Part shown: positions 62,187 to 64,000 of the stretch, piece after piece | How the letters are laid out: every line of letters starts with the position of its first letter | How positions within the stretch are numbered: position 1 is the first letter of the stretch | NCBI RefSeq assembly: GCF_001659605.2 | Contig: NC_035168.2 | Coordinates: 5,884,058 to 5,948,057 of the forward strand | From: Manihot esculenta | Taxonomy: Eukaryota; Streptophyta; Magnoliopsida; Malpighiales; Euphorbiaceae | Length of the DNA: 64,000 bases | Reading direction: 5' to 3' | Position numbers and translations under genes: made by a program | Notes under the pieces: model-generated | Told to the model about the DNA's origin: nothing | The model's input: only the letters and a program-made list of their open reading frames with translations | Database searches by the model: none

Positions 62187-64000
62187 TCTGGCACCCTCCT
62201 GCACAGACTCCTCAGCCCCTGTGAAGGGGACAATCTCCTGCCCTAGATACCTAGCGTCTTCGTCCCTTAGCTCGGAGCCCGCCTCAGGGGGTCCAGTGGC
62301 AGTACGAGAAGCTCTTTTGGACAAAGGCCTGTCGTCCTCCCCATAAAGCACCTCCTCGCCATCAGAGTCTTCCTCTGCAGCTCGAAGTTCAGCCAACGGG
62401 GTAGAGGGATTGTGTTGAGCTGCCCTCAGGCCTCTATTATACCCAGTGACGAACATGCAGAAGCCCTATTCCATACGACAGTTTTCATCTCATCAGAGCC
62501 TTGGAACTCCGCAAGTCGCCTCTCACAAGCCTCAGCTATTTCAGTCTTCAACTCAGTGGACTCCTTGTAATTCTTGAGGTGAGCTTCACAGGCTTGCTGG
62601 ATTTCCTCCTTCAGCTCAGCCGACTCTTTATACTCCCTCAAGCGCCTCTCACACTCCCGTTGGACCCTGTCTTCAGCGAGTCTGGCATCCTCGAGCAGGG
62701 CTGAGCATTTATGCTCCAAAGTTCTGACCTTATGGCAGAGCTTTAGATTATGAAGTTTAGACTCTTCTGCCGCTGAAGCCAGGTCTCTTATACAATCTGA
62801 ACTCTTACTCAGCTCCTGCTCGAGAACCTCGACCCGAGCTAGCGCCCCCTCCTTCTGGACCTCCACCTTGTTAAGACGAGCCTGGACTCCTTCGAAATCA
62901 GCCTTCAAGGCCTCGTACTGACGCTGAGCCTCGTCCCTCTGGTTCCTAGCCTCGTCCCTTTCACGAAGGGCATCCACCGTGGAGGACAGCTGCTTCAGGA
63001 CTTCTTCACAGCGGACCTCAGCAGCAGCTGCCCTCTCGTCAGATTCTTTAAGAATCCTCCGAGAGTGAGACAACTCCGCCTCCAGGGACTTGGCATGCTC
63101 ATGGGCCGCGGCTAGATTACTCCGGGCGTCACTGGTGGCAGACAGGTTTTCCTCCAAACGTGCCTCCTTAACCTGGCGATCCACAGACTCTTGGAGAGAG
63201 TGGTCACGAGCGTCCACCTCCAGGAAGAGGCCCATCACCTAGTACAAAAAGAGAAAACTGTCATAACAAAGAAACAAAGAAAATCAGAATACAAGCAAAA
63301 ACCAAAATGAACGATTTACCATCAGGAGCATTTCCCTGATTGTATCTCCCAGCTCCCCCCGAGGTCGAGACCGGAACGCCGCCTGCTCCCTGGTAGAACT
63401 AGATAAAAGACCAATGAGAGCAAGCAAGCGTGGGTCTGAAGCCTCTGTGACACCACCAAACATTCGCTCCTTGATAATTTCGGCAACTACACTTGCGGGA
63501 GACTGGTGGGTGATGTACTCTGTGTTCAAAATGTCGTTGTCAGGAGCAGACAACATGGGTATCACAGGGACATCCTTCTTCTTTTCAAGAGGAGGGAGAG
63601 CTGGAGCTAATTCCTTGGAAGCTTCCTTTCCAATATGAGGGAGAGCTGGAGTTGATTCCTTGAAAGCCCTGGATTTCTTCCTAGCAGGAGCTGGGATGGG
63701 CATTTCAGGGGGGGCAGGACGCTTGTCCCAGCCTTCTCTGTGACACCTCCATCATTAGCAGGGCCGGACCCAACTTCATCAGGAGCAGGGGCATCTCCAG
63801 TAGGGGCCTCCAGGACATCTTCGTCCACGAGAGTAACCTCCTTTCTTTTCCCTGGAGCTTCCTCTTCAGTAGTGGTAGCCTCGGGCCTCACCTTGGAGAC
63901 CTCCTCCTTAGCAACAATGGAGACTTCAAGCCCCACATCAGAAGGGTCCACAGGAGGAAAGACAGGATCCGCCCTCGCCAGCCTAGCGTCCTCAGCCCCT
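62187..64000 (-). pseudogene. antisense ORF of the Tat-like element (spliced, coiled-coil), 5' end off window
   Basis: On the minus strand an acidic/proline-rich region (63951-63700) leads to a segment with YITHQSPASVVAEIIKERMFGG and LLALIGLLSSSTREQAAF (63560-63330). An 81-bp GT-AG intron follows (63239-63319). Next is a ~230-residue coiled coil with runs of ExxLK..R (63238-62480), then an acidic tail. It resembles plant proteins annotated as putative gypsy-type transposon (Transposase_28-like) with coiled coils; function is unknown. Two frame breaks occur: in the G7 run 63708-63714 and near 62460 (one base lost). The chain passes the A insertion at 62187 and ends at 37342. The start is beyond 64000. 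Confidence 0.72.

Larger units (their letters stand above)
33382..64000 (+). mobile_element. Tat-like Ty3/gypsy element without pol, truncated by the window end
   Basis: The element has a 497-bp 5' LTR, a primer-binding site, gag, only the first codons of the protease region, a minisatellite and a spliced antisense ORF. The antisense ORF is interrupted by the 24.7-kb nest of A, B, C and D. The 3' LTR must lie past 64000. A gag with a YCxxH...GHxTxxC tail, tandem repeats after the coding region and an extra antisense ORF are features described for the Tat lineage; the assignment is by these traits, since pol is absent. Confidence 0.75.

Noticed and set aside
62426..63238. Host structural coiled-coil gene
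   Set aside because: The frame continues past the A insertion and lies downstream of a Tat-like gag and minisatellite. It carries frame breaks, and similar coiled-coil proteins are annotated as gypsy-related.

Overview
This window is nuclear DNA from a flowering plant, most likely a eudicot. It contains one intron-containing plant gene of known function, a cytokinin oxidase/dehydrogenase. Around it is AT-rich intergenic DNA full of LTR retrotransposons with plant-type polyproteins, primer-binding sites and 5-bp target-site duplications (TSDs). About three quarters of the 64 kb is retrotransposon. I see no bacterial or organellar genes. A Malpighiales/Euphorbiaceae host is possible but cannot be shown from this sequence alone.

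Layout. (1) 1-~7000: the 3' part of a decayed Ty1/copia element. Its RNase H region is interrupted by a deleted Ty3/gypsy element (E1, 2199-6220, TSD CTTGT). (2) 7419-17351: a full-length Ty3/gypsy chromovirus-like element on the minus strand (E2, TSD AATAT), with gag, protease, RT, RNase H, integrase and chromodomain, broken by stops and a frameshift. (3) 17352-33381: gene-bearing intergenic DNA. It holds a tiny SINE with an 18-bp TSD, a possible long non-coding transcription unit (~19.8-27.3 kb, plus strand) and the intact five-exon CKX gene (28090-30328, minus strand). (4) 33382-64000: a Tat-like Ty3/gypsy element that runs off the window. It has an LTR, a gag, no pol, a minisatellite and a spliced antisense ORF.

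The antisense ORF of the Tat-like element is split by a 24.7-kb nest. Gypsy A (37467-62186, TSD TCTGG) sits in the ORF. Gypsy B (42497-49446, TSD GATCT) sits in the RT of A. The pol-less Athila-like element C (53078-58717, TSD CTCAG) and solo LTR D (59462-61662, TSD GGAGA) both sit in the right LTR of A. Every boundary is supported by a perfect 5-bp duplication.

E1, E2, A, B and D belong to one superfamily. Their ~2.2-2.4 kb LTRs begin TGTAATACCCGG (read in the transcription direction) and carry two clusters of the 13-bp palindrome TTCGGCNGCCGAA. One cluster lies just upstream of the LTR TATA box and one 0.5-0.8 kb downstream. Because the palindrome contains the GCCGCC core, the LTRs look like ERF-type (GCC-box) promoters. 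Most premature stops in these elements are TAG at glutamine codons, as expected if methylated CAG sites decay by C-to-T change.

The most interesting signals are the palindrome-array LTR promoters, the paired-arm hairpin repeats inside them, the pol-less Tat-like element with its antisense spliced ORF, and the trans-mobilised B and C elements.
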